Assembly: GCF_009870125.1 (NCBI RefSeq)
Contig: NC_046681.1
Location: 25,876,001-25,940,000 of the forward strand
Length of the DNA stretch: 64,000 bases
Reading direction: 5' to 3'
Source of the DNA: Drosophila pseudoobscura
Lineage: Eukaryota; Arthropoda; Insecta; Diptera; Drosophilidae
In this document: positions 44,901-54,201 of the stretch, piece by piece
Layout: each line of letters begins with the position of its first letter
Numbering within the stretch: position 1 is the first letter of the stretch
Notes under the pieces: generated by a model
The model's database searches: none
The model's input: only the letters and a program-made list of their open reading frames with translations
What the model was told of the DNA's origin: nothing
Program-made: the position numbers and the translations under genes

Positions 44901-47900
44901 TGCCCTGCGCGCTGTTGCCGCCGCTTTTCTTTCCAGTCGGAGAAGGAGTCATCGGGGAGCCTCCTGGGGGTGTCGCCTGGAACTTTTCCGATGAATGCTT
45001 GCCTTTGGTTATCCGCTTGGATTTCTCTCTTAGCGCCGGGGAGGGTCGTTGCCTGGTGTTGGGGCTGGGGAGGGGCTGTGGCTGTGCCTGTCGTTGTCCA
45101 GCATCTTCGTTCGCCGAGGAAGCACTTAATAGCTGTTTCTCATCAACATCCATATCGATATCGCTCTCTTCGTCTGGCTCCTGCTCCAGAAACCGATTTA
45201 CATTCGCCGACGACTGTATAAGCGTGTCCAGGGCCAGAAAGTTCTCCGCGTTTTTGGCAAAGAGCTCGTGATCCTTGCTCTTCAGATGAATGGCGAGGAT
45301 ATCGTACTCTATCTTGCAGATCTCACAGACGCCGCCCTGCTTTTCGCTCGACTCTTTGGGCTCTCCACGGCAGTGGGAACGCGGACTGTTGGGTATGACC
45401 GCTGCCTGCTTTTTGAGCTGCTTGAGTGCCGGATGTTGGACTGTCTGTTGGACTGACTGCTGTTGCTCCTCCTTTGGTTTATCTCTCTGGGATGTACGCG
45501 ATCCAAGCGACTTGCGCGTCATACTTTCTTGTTGCTCTTTCGATTTGACTTTCGTAAGCAGACGGAAGGCACCGTCGTCGCTGCTTAAATCAATTTTTGG
45601 CCAATCGTCGGGCTGCCTTATCAAATGATAGTAGGGCCTGTAGTTACGCTTCACCGATTCGATCTTCACATACTGCTTCTTAAGCTGTATTTGATGGGTA
45701 TTAACATTTGATGCTCCTCCTGCACCTCCTCCTGCTGCTGGTCCCTCCTTCTTTCCCTCTAGGTACTGGCGCAGTTCCGTCTGGATGCGCTTGAAGATGC
45801 GTTGGGCGTGATCCGTCTGCCAGATGGTGTAGGATCTGGTTGTGCTGCAGGCTGTTGACGTGGATGTTGGTGTGGCAGTGCCCACCCCAACCGCGGTGTT
45901 CCCGGTGCTGTTTTGTCGCCGCACACGACTCAAAATGGCATCGGCACGGGATTGCCTATTGCTTTTCCTTTGATGCTGGCCATCATCCTGGCAGAGATGG
46001 CTGCTTCCTGTGCCTGGTGTGCCGGGGGTGGCTGGTGTGGCAGGTGTTTTGGGTGGTTGGGGGGTGGTGCCAGTGCCGGTGTTGCCTGGAAGACTCGCCT
46101 CTGGCTTATCGGTGACAAAATGTGTGATGCTGTCGCTGAGAAAGAACTCAAGATTGCCGCCGAGTGCCTTGATGTCCGCCTCGATGCGCTTCGCTAGCTG
46201 ATGGTCGCAAATGTCCAAGTAGAACTTGAAATGGCAAAGTGGACGCTTGCTCTTGATGACCTTTACTTTTGGCCGCTCAGTAGAGGCTGCTGCTGCTGTG
46301 GTTGGTGTTGTTGGTGCGAGTCTGCTAGCGGTTTGCTTATCCGACTGCGGTTGCATACCTTCAGGCGCAGATTAGCTGTCCGCACAAGGACCAAGAATTA
46401 GAGAAAAAGAACGAGAGAAAGAGAGAGGGGAGTTGAGAAAATGCATACGGAATATCAATACAAATCGTCCTTATCCTTAGTCCAAATTAGCCTATACTCT
46501 TATATATGGGTTATATACCGCATTTGTCGATTATTTTTGCTTAAATTTGACTTGTTTTTCTCTGCCGCTGCTACTTCTCCGACTCGAGCACATGTGTGTG
46601 TGGTGGGAGGGGTGCGTTTGCGGATGTGCTATGCGCGCGTTATGCAATTCCGCATTTTGATATACACATTTTGAATCAATAACTTGCATTTGCAGCACTT
46701 TCGGGTATGTATAACTTAGTGCACCACAGAAATTAAGTGTGAGTTAATTTATTTTAATTCAAAACTAAAAATGGGGCGACGGGAGGCCGACCCCAGCGGC
46801 CAGCTGCTGCGACGCTGTGCGTGCAGAGTTGCCACCCAGTTGAAAACTGTTCTGCGACAGCTGTTTTGCTGCAGCTGCAGTTCAAAAACCCGTTTGTTGT
46901 ATTTCATTTCATTTATTTTTCTTTTAAACATATCCGCTTTACATGGAATAAAACTGATCGGTGATTCAATCAACTGAAGCTAAATTTCCACACCTTTACC
47001 TGATCCTAAATGCCGATACGTTTTTGATTATATCGCTATCGATTTTAAACAAAGTCGCGCCACGTTCGTCCCCTTCTGCACATAAAAAAAACTTGCTTTT
47101 TCCCGACGTTGTCGTCGGCAGCCGCCCTCTTTGGAGTGTGGAGGGCAATGCTTTTAGCAAACACAGCACGGCATGGAGCACAGCACAGCACAAAACTAAA
47201 GTCTTATTTGCTTTCTCGTTCGTCGTCGTCGTCTGCGTTGTCGTGCGGCTGCGAGTCTGCTTTCTGGCTGCCCCTCTGCTTCTGCCCTGAGTAACATGTT
47301 TATGTATCTATTCGTCAGCAGCAGCGTACAAATATATTTTGGTGCGTGTGTGTGGTGGGGTGGAGAGGCAGCCATGACAGAGAATTTTGCTAACTTGTCT
47401 TTATTGCAGTTGCCATGCAATTTGCAGATTTAGCCAAGCAAAAAGAATGCGAATGAGCGAGCACAGGCAAAGGCATAATCAACGACCGATATTCAACACG
47501 GTCTGGCAAAACAGTATGGCAACATTGCTAATCCCCCCCACACGGAGAGCCACAAACTTAGGCCCGCTTCTCGGGCTATGTATTTGGCTATCAAGAAAAG
47601 CTTTTATATAACCTGAAAAACAAGCACAGCACGCTGCGCTGGCACTTTTTGTGCGCCATTACAATAAACGAAACGAAACGTAAGGAAAAATACATGACGA
47701 ACCAAGTGCGGTGAAGGTGGGGAATGGGCAACAACAAAAAACTCACCACAGCGGCAGCAGCAACACAAATGAAAATAAGTAAAAAGAGGACAGGGCAACG
47801 AAAGCAGGGGACAAAGTGTAGAGCGAAAAAAATAATACAAAAACACTACTATACGAAATAAGAGCAAACAGAAAAACGCACAATTTGAACTCGGCAAAGA

Positions 47901-48946
47901 GGAGAGCGACACATGAGCATACAAGTATATACAGACGTACATATGTATGCCTGTACATATGTACGTGCGTATATAAAAATTCATGTGAAGTCGCCGATGA
48001 AGCTGGCAATGCGGTGGAGGCCGAAACACACACAAATCACACATACCCTACACACATACGCACGCACACCGTTAAAGATATACAAGCCACCACTGAGGCA
48101 GAAAAGCAGGCCCAGGGCAGCAACAAAAACAATCGTTGCTGTTTGGCGTTTGTAATCGGCCTGTACAACGGTGTGTGCACAGTGGTCGCCAAGATTAACT
48201 GCTCTCTTTCAGCCATGTTTTAGTACGTTTATAACATTTAATGTTGGTCCCGCTCTGCGACGCCACATCAAAATTAATGCATTGATATGATGAACGTTGG
48301 TTATGGTTATGGTTCTGGTTCCACAAAAACTGGCGTTTGTCCCACTGTGACCGGCGTTTCTAGCTCATCCAATCATGTTTATTTGTTTCATATCCAACAA
48401 CAACTAAATTGTTATTTCAACCACTGTGCCATTCTGTTGTCTCTACCTCCGCATATACTTTGGGACGCCGCCGCTTTTGCTGTGTGGATTTTTTGTCGTG
48501 TGTGTGTTATTCACAATTTCCGAGTAATACTCGTTTTTTGTTTTCTTTATTTCATTGCACCGTATTTCTTTTGCTCTCGTTTTTTTTTTCTTTCTTTTTT
48601 TTTGTAAAACACAAACACACGAACGTACGAATGGGAGGAAAGATATAAGAAATCAAATAAAAATGGTGACGAATCGTTTGAAATTCAAGAAAAAGCCGAA
48701 ACTAAAACTTTTGCATAAAATAAAACAACTAAAATTTCAAATACACGTACATGTACTACAAAGCCATTGCAATGGCGGGAACTACGGTCAGTCTTGGGAA
48801 AGGGGAGGGGGGAGATGGATGGGGGGGTAATTTGTGGGTTGCTTACCTTTTAGAAATTCACGTAGTTGCTCGGCGGATATATTTCTATAGCCCAAATCAT
48901 TTAAATGCTGCAGTATAGCCCGTGCATCCAAAGGCAAATGTGACAT
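38905..48946 (-). CDS. Hyls1: Hyls1, centriolar/ciliogenesis protein, with chiffon nested in its large intron
   Basis: Exon 1, 48847-48946, encodes MSHLPLDARAILQHL and NDLGYRNISAEQLREFLK. Exon 2 is 39137-39637 and exon 3 is 38905-39074. Both joins are phase 1 and total 256 aa. The first intron is 9.2 kb and contains the chif coding region in the same orientation. The C-terminus (DPVALYQYYQNEWAYFREQIPG, then RSSVRHKLM) matches the HYLS-1 box of human HYLS1 (RVARYFQYKRDWDSIRLPG), and the N-terminal Leu-rich block is the other conserved part. HYLS1 proteins bind SAS-4 at the centriole and are needed to build transition zones and cilia. The middle is basic, Ser- and Lys-rich. The exon 1 to 2 join is inferred from frame and conserved sense. 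Confidence 0.82.
39638..40959 (-). other. Intron of Hyls1 / 3' region of chiffon, AT-rich
   Basis: No coding exon. Very AT-rich from 39840 to 40420, with a CT/GT microsatellite at about 40727-40752. It must contain the chif 3' UTR if chif is a separate transcript. Confidence 0.5.
40960..46356 (-). CDS. chif: Chiffon, Dbf4-type Cdc7 activator with Gcn5-binding C-terminal part
   Basis: A 1798-aa frame from ATG 46356 (MQPQSDKQTASRLAPTT). It activates Cdc7 kinase at replication origins and in amplifying follicle cells. Domains: Dbf4 motif N/BRCT-like about 36-100 (KSKRPLCHFKFYLDI, LSDSITHFVTDKPE); motif M about 240-255 (NYRPYYHLIRQPDDWPKI); zinc-finger motif C about 340-385 (CEICKIEYDILAIHLKSKDH). 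The C-terminal half is low-complexity, with a conserved block about 912-960 (FESLPNGELWNRVF, YYGSTRYRKLPYEMGP). In D. melanogaster the C-terminal product of this gene binds Gcn5 (CHAT complex) from a bicistronic transcript. A 5' splice acceptor (tgtgcggacag) lies just upstream of the ATG, so an untranslated exon exists farther right. Confidence 0.92.
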   Translation of the reverse strand: MQPQSDKQTASRLAPTTPTTAAAASTERPKVKVIKSKRPLCHFKFYLDICDHQLAKRIEADIKALGGNLEFFLSDSITHFVTDKPEASLPGNTGTGTTPQPPKTPATPATPGTPGTGSSHLCQDDGQHQRKSNRQSRADAILSRVRRQNSTGNTAVGVGTATPTSTSTACSTTRSYTIWQTDHAQRIFKRIQTELRQYLEGKKEGPAAGGGAGGASNVNTHQIQLKKQYVKIESVKRNYRPYYHLIRQPDDWPKIDLSSDDGAFRLLTKVKSKEQQESMTRKSLGSRTSQRDKPKEEQQQSVQQTVQHPALKQLKKQAAVIPNSPRSHCRGEPKESSEKQGGVCEICKIEYDILAIHLKSKDHELFAKNAENFLALDTLIQSSANVNRFLEQEPDEESDIDMDVDEKQLLSASSANEDAGQRQAQPQPLPSPNTRQRPSPALREKSKRITKGKHSSEKFQATPPGGSPMTPSPTGKKSGGNSAQGSLTELQRQEQPNTAAATPTTHNTTRRKAQQNSGLSPPIRAMLPPSSLYKVVETRDECGATPPRRGGLGGRQASNNVDSPSLIVKFQKVRQSELQRLNGEAENFMFPRTASTTTTTRSSSELLTDVDRQTTSDVRGRHSISSASLDTSTSEAETQQAQSQSQPQPSESGVLRKRAQAVGRRRRTAAAAEQQPLLQRQLSTGSSSSNSQQRFPSAPIQPDDDEPTTATEPELKLKVKQPPATRKSSRTATAIVTAATTSSQQQQLQLRQTRGGGGVKLEDRMGEATKAKIKIKLEPIEPEEAVEEDLDLDDDDDEEFSCTSGSDEDYVADRRRRHKLEPQPSAVVAVATATPPTRSDTREERAERRRSRLTINRSAGETELLQTEVKAKKPRGKSQKPPTTPKSKAKQKKGQKGGQQPPAMDMFFDCSKSELLRKMQYTFESLPNGELWNRVFMRQDAGEENYYTYYGSTRYRKLPYEMGPIPMARTLPAHSCALCRAEQKQKQEEAPQKCESPVKKEEETEAQPGTASSSSSSSMYKHKKMHLLQRYQQEQQQLQQQKETQLSTAIDIAKCDSKASTPELLEREFATDRVQLIERVRSTSSSSSGMTCRNKQLARLAELPPRKSPREHASTLALVSCIIRQRQDSQSKTNSEAEAEPPPPVIVPPKLKTPLKQEQVQAPASPRNTRSQAATPVEELRFATEISETVKRMRRGQNKYDHSPPAPAPVVVPVQPEPPAAATESPGRSRRLPPVANASLSHSYARRLQFSARREACSASVLLGKRKRKNHPAVRPPQQQPPGIMRGVRKLPSKKGLLEYEMEPCAFKALDKAMQYENAGLVAWQLDKYLELAGKEFDLEIEDTEDTTEELSPEERAQNTPPPTDCCFTSEFDLCDLLTGSGGSGDDEEDASRGTGAGNQLSGTSRRLGSMGNLYTTYYRKRKSLKSKTNRTGWPKTHRRRGCGNGAGFGARSMPDERINFKKMGLGEMSPIKQEPMETEEEQTTTTTTTTTTMAEKLLSKEDEDEDEDGEGDGGQSAAAREEAVMTPPATDVDEQGGEPQAEAEAEADENDSLPDEDETMADSVDEQQDDEAEIEATDADIEEEDDEEDDEEEEDIFEDAFEEQQVSHEVEPKLTIDDDDDEPPEKRSRLPSISVSTPPDDPQPMSPGKKLLLTLHNGHRLNPATSTPSTGHQQRRSTPQLNGSLGSCISPSEKLGGDNSDIFTVSSDGLDTDLDLSNTQAGDSHEQHCPHQQTTPKRKFDISKYAPPNSGKAASSCAAEAATAAVKSLAISQFLKKEVRVTCRRLRAPFRRFRYRR
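46357..48846 (-). other. chif 5' region inside the Hyls1 first intron
   Basis: It contains the chif 5' acceptor at about 46372 with a pyrimidine-rich minus-strand tract. The rest shows no strong coding exon. The plus-strand frame 46771-46977 (MGRREADPSGQLL) has no support and is not called. The untranslated first exon of chif is somewhere here or near 49-49.6 kb. Confidence 0.45.
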
Positions 48947-49557
48947 TTTCTTTTTGTTCAGGAGTAATCAATTGTTCTTTATTTCTAGATTATTTTTTCT
49001 TATATTTTGTTTATATTCCACCACTCTCTCGCATACACACACAAACACGAACACATGCAGATGCAGTATCACCGTTTCTCTTTCTTGCTTTTCGTTGTTG
49101 TTGTTGGCTTTTTACTGTGTTCACTTTCGGCTGCTTCTTCTTCTTCGCCGTTCGCTGCCGACAATCGAAAATTGTTCACTGTACTTCTGTTCGCTTTATT
49201 CGCTGTCAGCTCGCTTTGCGTTGGCTTTATTTTTTCGCCAGCGTCTCAATTACTTAACTGAATTCACCTGCGTAAAACCAACTAGTTACAATTTTAAATA
49301 TATACACAACTATCGGGGACGAACAGAGGCGAGCGAGCGTCTATTGCCTTCGTTTCGTCGTATACGCCTTTGTTATTTTAGTTGTTTTCAGCTATTTTCT
49401 GTGTATCTGTCTATGCGAAAATAGTCCTGCACGCCCAGTTGGAGTGTGAAAATGCAATTATTATTAATTTTCACATATTTTCTTGCTGGTTTAGTAACAA
49501 TTTTCACCAATTGAAATTAAAATGTACACGAACAGCACAGCGCACACACGCTTGACC

Positions 49558-49566
49558 AGTGTGACC
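49558..49566. promoter_or_regulatory. Motif 1 / M1BP site AGTGTGACC
   Basis: A perfect reverse complement of GGTCACACT, 8 bp from a DRE, about 610 bp upstream of the Hyls1 ATG. M1BP sites define ribosomal and housekeeping promoters in Drosophila. Confidence 0.6.
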
Positions 49567-49573
49567 GCGGATT

Positions 49574-49581
49574 TATCGATA
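49574..49581. promoter_or_regulatory. DRE TATCGATA
   Basis: A perfect DRE next to the Motif-1 site and directly before a GGTATATTT array (reverse orientation). The cluster looks like a housekeeping promoter, probably for Hyls1 and possibly chif. Confidence 0.6.
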
Positions 49582-49582
49582 A

Positions 49583-49660
49583 AATATACCGTCCGACCCT
49601 CGGAAATATACCGAAACATACCGCCTAATTTTCCAAATATACCGTAAATATACTGACGAA
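49583..49660 (-). promoter_or_regulatory. GGTATATTT motif array, reverse orientation
   Basis: Four copies of (A)AATATACC within about 70 bp. One is followed by the complement of the GAGGGTC block also seen near 17440 and 50450. Confidence 0.55.
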
Positions 49661-49845
49661 TTCAATATCTATTTTACATATTCCTCGTTTTTGATCTTCT
49701 GTGGAACATTAATAGCTACATAGAACATTTAGCCATGCCCACATAATTTTATCCGATTAATGAATCAATTTTGTACTTAACTGGCTTATTTTAACCACTT
49801 GCTTTTATTGCATTTTGCGTAAAAAGAGGTTTTAGCGAAATAAGT
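49660..49845 (+). repeat. Dispersed AT-rich repeat, copy D
   Basis: It has ttttgatcttc, agctacatag, a cccacataattttatcc block and aatcaatttt..., followed by tgcttttattgca and aaagaggtttt, like copy C next to it. Confidence 0.5.
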
Positions 49846-49904
49846 CAAACAAAAAACAAGTAGCGAAATAGGTCAATCAAAACAAACGAAAAAGGAAATT
49901 GCTC

Positions 49905-50055
49905 AATTTTGATATTCCATTGAATAATGCTGACTAACTAAATCTTTCAGCAATGCCCACATAGTTTTATCCCATTGATGAATCCATTTTCTACAAGATT
50001 GGATAGTTTTTAATCCTTGCTTTTATTGTATTTATTGTTAAAAAGGTTTAAACGA
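49905..50055 (+). repeat. Dispersed AT-rich repeat, copy C
   Basis: Blocks ttttgatattcc, ctgactaacta, cccacatagttttatcc, atgaatcc, ctacaagattgg, tgcttttattg and aaaaggtttaaacg, in the same order as copies A, B and D. Confidence 0.55.
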
Positions 50056-50160
50056 AAAAGTTCACAAACGCATCGATGGGGGCTAGTGATGAGTCGATAT
50101 ACACGAAATTCCAGTCGTTTTGATAGCAAAATGTGGCATACATATATTTTGGCATGGCCG

Positions 50161-50169
50161 AGTGTGACC
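50161..50169. promoter_or_regulatory. Motif 1 / M1BP site AGTGTGACC
   Basis: A second perfect copy, 409 bp upstream of the small membrane-protein gene start. Confidence 0.5.
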
Positions 50170-50397
50170 AGATGTGCATGGCCTACGGTTACACTGCTAT
50201 GTGTTATTTTTAGAAATAAAATCAGTTGAAAGTTTAAATTTTGTATGAAAGCAAGCAGGTATTATTTTTAAAGTTATTTTCTTTGTTTTTTTCACCTTTT
50301 AATACCATAATAATGCCCTGTTTCAATTCTTTTAGGTCTATGCTTTAACCCACCTGTTTAAATAGAGGGGGTGCAGTGGGTTAAGTTCTTGAGTTCA

Positions 50398-50466
50398 TCG
50401 GTATATTTACGGTATATCTTGCTATCTAGACGGTATATTTCTGAGGGTCGACGGTATATTTTATCG
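50398..50466 (+). promoter_or_regulatory. GGTATATTT motif array upstream of the small membrane-protein gene
   Basis: Three to four GGTATATTT-type copies with a GAGGGTCGA block, 110-180 bp before the ATG at 50578. It mirrors the NAF1 promoter array. Confidence 0.55.
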
Positions 50467-50577
50467 ATCGCACTGGTGTATTTTATCGGAGGCTGCTGCG
50501 TCTGCGTCGAACGCGTAAATAAAAAATAACGTTATCTTCTCGCTGTGCGTGGTTTAGCATTAAATTGAATTAGTAAA

Positions 50578-51050
50578 ATGTCGCGCAGTGCCTATATCGT
50601 GTGTCTGCTGGTGTTGGGTGAGTTGTGGAAGCGGGTTAGCGGTGTGTGAAAGTTATTGAAATGCATGTTCTCGCTCTCATTTTCACCCCCTTTCTGGGGC
50701 ACGTAGCCTGCACTTGCCTGATTGCCACCGTAAATGCATCGCGCAGCAGCTATTACAGAGGCTACAAGGTAGCTGAAGCGCCCCCCACTACGCCGCCACC
50801 GCAGACGCCCAAGGAGTATCTGGACAGTAGGGCGGGCCTCAGCACCTTCGGCATCATCCTTATCATATTCACGGTCATCGTGCTTTGCCTGATCTTCTAC
50901 TACGGCATCATTTGCTATCCGCTGTTGTGTCGAGATGAGAAAAAGTATCGCTTCATGGATGTATCCTCCACAATCACCGCGGCCACATCGCGCTCTATTC
51001 AGTCGATAGAGAACTATCCTGAGCAGAAGCACCACCATCAACTTGCCTGA
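50578..51050 (+). CDS. Small secreted-ectodomain single-pass membrane protein, 127 aa
   Basis: Two exons: 50578-50617, donor G|GTGAGT, and 50707-51050, acceptor acgtag|CCTGC. They join in phase 1 to give MSRSAYIVCLLVLACTCLIA. The N-terminus is a signal peptide of about 24 residues. The ectodomain is short and Pro/Thr-rich (APPTTPPPQTPKE), followed by one transmembrane helix about 62-85 (IILIIFTVIVLCLIFYYGII). The cytosolic tail of about 38 residues has CRDEKKYRF, Ser/Thr stretches and a His-rich end. No family recognised. Juxtamembrane Cys residues 83 and 88 could be palmitoylated (inference). It is a real gene by signal, TM and splice sites. Confidence 0.72.
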
Positions 51051-52820
51051 TTCTCCGAAATTATTGATTGATTAGCCCCTAGGAGAGTATCGTAGAATAG
51101 TTTTCCGAATCGATTCGGGTGCAAAAGACTTTTCCACGAAGAAACACGAAACAAAATTCAAAATAATTATGCTTAAAATATTTAGTATTAACATAGCAAT
51201 AACCAGTTGAGCACGAAGAACGAATGGGAATTAATCATTCATAATTGTAAATTGGGTTTCCTACGGATCCCACATCCACATCCCTCCTCAAGGTGTCTGT
51301 CTGTCTCTGTCTTTGTTTCTCTGTTTATCTGTTGTTTCGTTCATGCGTGTACATTTACTGTAGGTTCTCGACAGCGCAACAAGTTTGCCTGGCCTGCAGA
51401 GACCCTTTTTCACCCCACCTCCTTCTCATTTTCCCTTTCTCTGGCTCGTCCGGGCCCCGTTCTTTGGCCGTTTTCATGCTGAGACCAACAGTTTTTATTT
51501 CTTTTTATGCAGGTAGTCTCTCAGCCCGGCCGCGTCCAAAACGTTTACACTCTGCGCTGGCCGAGTCTGTCCGAATGTCCCAAGACAAAGCCAAAGTGTG
51601 GCAATTGAGTCACGTTGTGCGGCGTTGTTTCTGATGAAATATCTTAAAATTTGGCAAGCAAGACTCTGCTTTGCCTGTGTCTGTGTGAACGAACTTCTTT
51701 CGCCCTAATTTACATAACGAATTGCATATATTATCTCATATATATCTGGTAAGAAACGAAACGAAAACCCCGATCGAATTGAACTCTTTGTGATGCTTGA
51801 ATTTTTCCCATCCTTTAAATCATTTGCCTACAGGTTGTACTTAAATCGAAACCAAGTACTTAATAGAGTATATGTCATGCCAATCATAGTTTAAGCGCCA
51901 ATCGATTTGCCACCAAGATACGAGTACCTTCCATTCGTAATGCATTTAGTGCTGCATCTAAACTATAAAATGTGTCAAATTATGTACGTTTTTAGACGTC
52001 ATTTAGGATGTAAGCGTAAACCACTTTATAATTATACATTTTTGGACATTTTTATGAGAATTTTTACAAAAAATAAACTGCCACGGATTGAATGGTGTAA
52101 CGAAGTAAATGTTTGTTGGGGTATTGTGCTCTTTATGCTCTGGCGAAATTTACAGAAACTTCATGCTATGAGGTAGAATAGTTCTTAGAGGTCTCAGGGG
52201 GTCCTATATACTGAAGACATCTTAAATTTAAAGCAAAGTATGAAGGGGCAAACTGATTTCTTGCACCAATTATTCTATTTTAGGCACAAAATATAACCAG
52301 TAACGAAATTGGGTCCAACCAAAAACTGGTTTATGAATAAGATCGCACCGAATCGATTATAATGTGAAATAATGACTATTTAGATCTCGAGTCACCGATT
52401 GGGAATCCTACAGAAATTAGTATGCATTTTATGCTATAGAACAAATGAAATTCTTTTCTATTCTGCATTCCATCAATTATGAATAAAGCATTCATGCATC
52501 TCTTGGGATCTATCTTTATAGAGCCAATCAGATTAACACCCGCCTATAATTGACTCGTTTGTTTGTTGCACAATTTTATTCATTTCATGGTACACAATTC
52601 TCATGTTCGCTGGTTTCAATTCATTTAGATCTAGTAAGAGGAAAGTAGTAGAAAAAGCTAATAGATAATAATTATTTATATTAAGATACGATGGCTGACT
52701 TATGAAGTTTCTTATATCGTTTCAAAATGCAGTATTTCGTTAGAAATGTGTTCATTAGGTGTGGAAATTTTGAGCTTATGCTGCAGTCTTGATGATAGAG
52801 TGATGGGAGAGAAGACCGCT
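51051..52820. other. Long intergenic stretch downstream of the small membrane-protein gene
   Basis: AT-rich, with no convincing coding sequence on either strand. It likely contains 3' UTRs of the plus-strand gene and of minus-strand CaBP1. A plus frame at 51907-52176 has no coding signature. Confidence 0.5.
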
Positions 52821-54201
52821 CTAGAGCTCATCCTTGACATCATCATCCAGATCAATGTCGCTCAGATCGATGTCCTCTTCGGTGGGTAGCTGGCCATCCT
52901 TGCCATCCCAGGGATCGACGCTGGCAATCGTGGGCTTCTTGGCGCCACGCACGGGAGCCGTGTGACCGCGTCCGTATGAGATGTCGCGTAGGAACTCGTT
53001 GATGCCGTCCTTGGAGAAGGAGCCCTTCAGCACTGAGAACTTCATTTTCTTGAAATTAACTACTGCCAGAGCGGGATAGCCAAAGCCTCCAACTTCCAGG
53101 GACTCCTCCAGAGCCGGCTGCTGGCCACCCTCAGCCCAGGCCCAGCCCCACAGCTTCTGCTTGTACTTATCGCCCAGGGTACGCAGTGTGGCGAGGAACT
53201 TGTTGCGGCACTTGGCATCGCAGTCTAGAATGTGTGGCAGAATAGAGATAATGCACAGGGGCTTGCCCTCGCAGGTGCTATCTAGGGTGGATTCGCTGGT
53301 GATTTCCACCAGCTCGGGAGCGGGCACATTCTCCGTATGCTTGTCACTGGCCCAGCTGACGATGTCCGAGGCTGTGCGTCCGCCCTGATATTCCTGAGCA
53401 TCGCTGGCACTCTTCGAGCCGGCAGCGAAGAACTTGATTGTCGGATAACCGCGAACATTGTACTCGGCCGCCTTGCTCTGGTGGGCGGTGGCGTCCAAGG
53501 CGCCCAGCTTCACCTTGCCCTTGAGCTCCTTGGCAGCCTTGGCCCATTCGGGTGCCAGATTTTTGCAATGTCCGCACCACGGGGCGAAGAACTCCACCAG
53601 CCAAATGTCATCGGAGTTGAGCACCAGCTTGTCGAAGTTATCTTCGGTTAGTTCAATGACATCATCATCGCTGGATGAGCTGCTTCCGCCACCGCCGCCG
53701 CTGCTTCCGCCGCCCAGAGCTGCTTGCACCTTCTTCTTTACCTCGGCAAGAGCCGCCTCCGCAATTGCCTTAGCTGTGCGCTGGCCATTAAAGTCCGTGG
53801 GCGAACGCTTGTTGCTGCCAAAGATCTTGATGGTGGGAAAGCCACGTACTCCGAACTGGCCGCTGAGGGTGCTGTCGGAATCGGCATTGACGGAGCCCAC
53901 CTTGACGACGCCCTTTAGGGCTTTGGCCAACTTCTTATACTCCGGCACCAAAGACTGGCAGTGGCCGCACCACGGGGCATAGAATTCCACAATCCAGACG
54001 GCATCATCTTGCACGACTTCGCGATCGAAATTGGAGGGCGTCAACTCCACGACGCCATCGGAGGGCGAATAGAAGGCATTGACACTGCCGCTGGCAATGA
54101 ATGCCAACAACAAAAGGCTCGCTGTGTGGGGGTGTATTGTATGTTTATGATATCCATTTGAGATATTCCAAAGAAATGTTGTACTTACACAGCTGTCTCA
54201 T
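52821..54201 (-). CDS. CaBP1: CaBP1, ER protein disulfide isomerase (PDIA6/P5 type)
   Basis: Exon 1 is 13 nt (54189-54201, ATGAGACAGCTGT), joined to 52821-54121 in phase 1 (acceptor cacacag|CG) for 437 aa. Signal peptide [20 protein letters not shown]; two thioredoxin domains with CGHC at 56-59 and 187-190; a Gly/Ser linker between them; a third redox-inactive thioredoxin-like domain; an acidic tail with C-terminal KDEL for ER retention. PDIA6/P5 forms and breaks disulfides during folding; fly CaBP1 has also been linked to clearance of apoptotic cells. Both active sites are intact. Gene length and order are standard for the family. Confidence 0.93.

Larger units (their letters stand above)
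48947..50577. other. Intergenic region between Hyls1/chif and a small membrane-protein gene, rich in promoter motifs
   Basis: No coding exon. The region contains a Motif-1 plus DRE pair, a second Motif-1, two GGTATATTT arrays and two repeat copies, listed separately. The genes diverge here, so both promoters lie inside. Confidence 0.55.

Noticed and set aside
46771-46977. Plus-strand 68-aa frame within the chif 5' region
   Set aside because: It has a hydrophobic C-terminus but no Kozak, splice or homology support and lies in chif regulatory sequence.
51907-52176. Plus-strand 89-aa frame
   Set aside because: AT-rich chance frame without domain or splice support.
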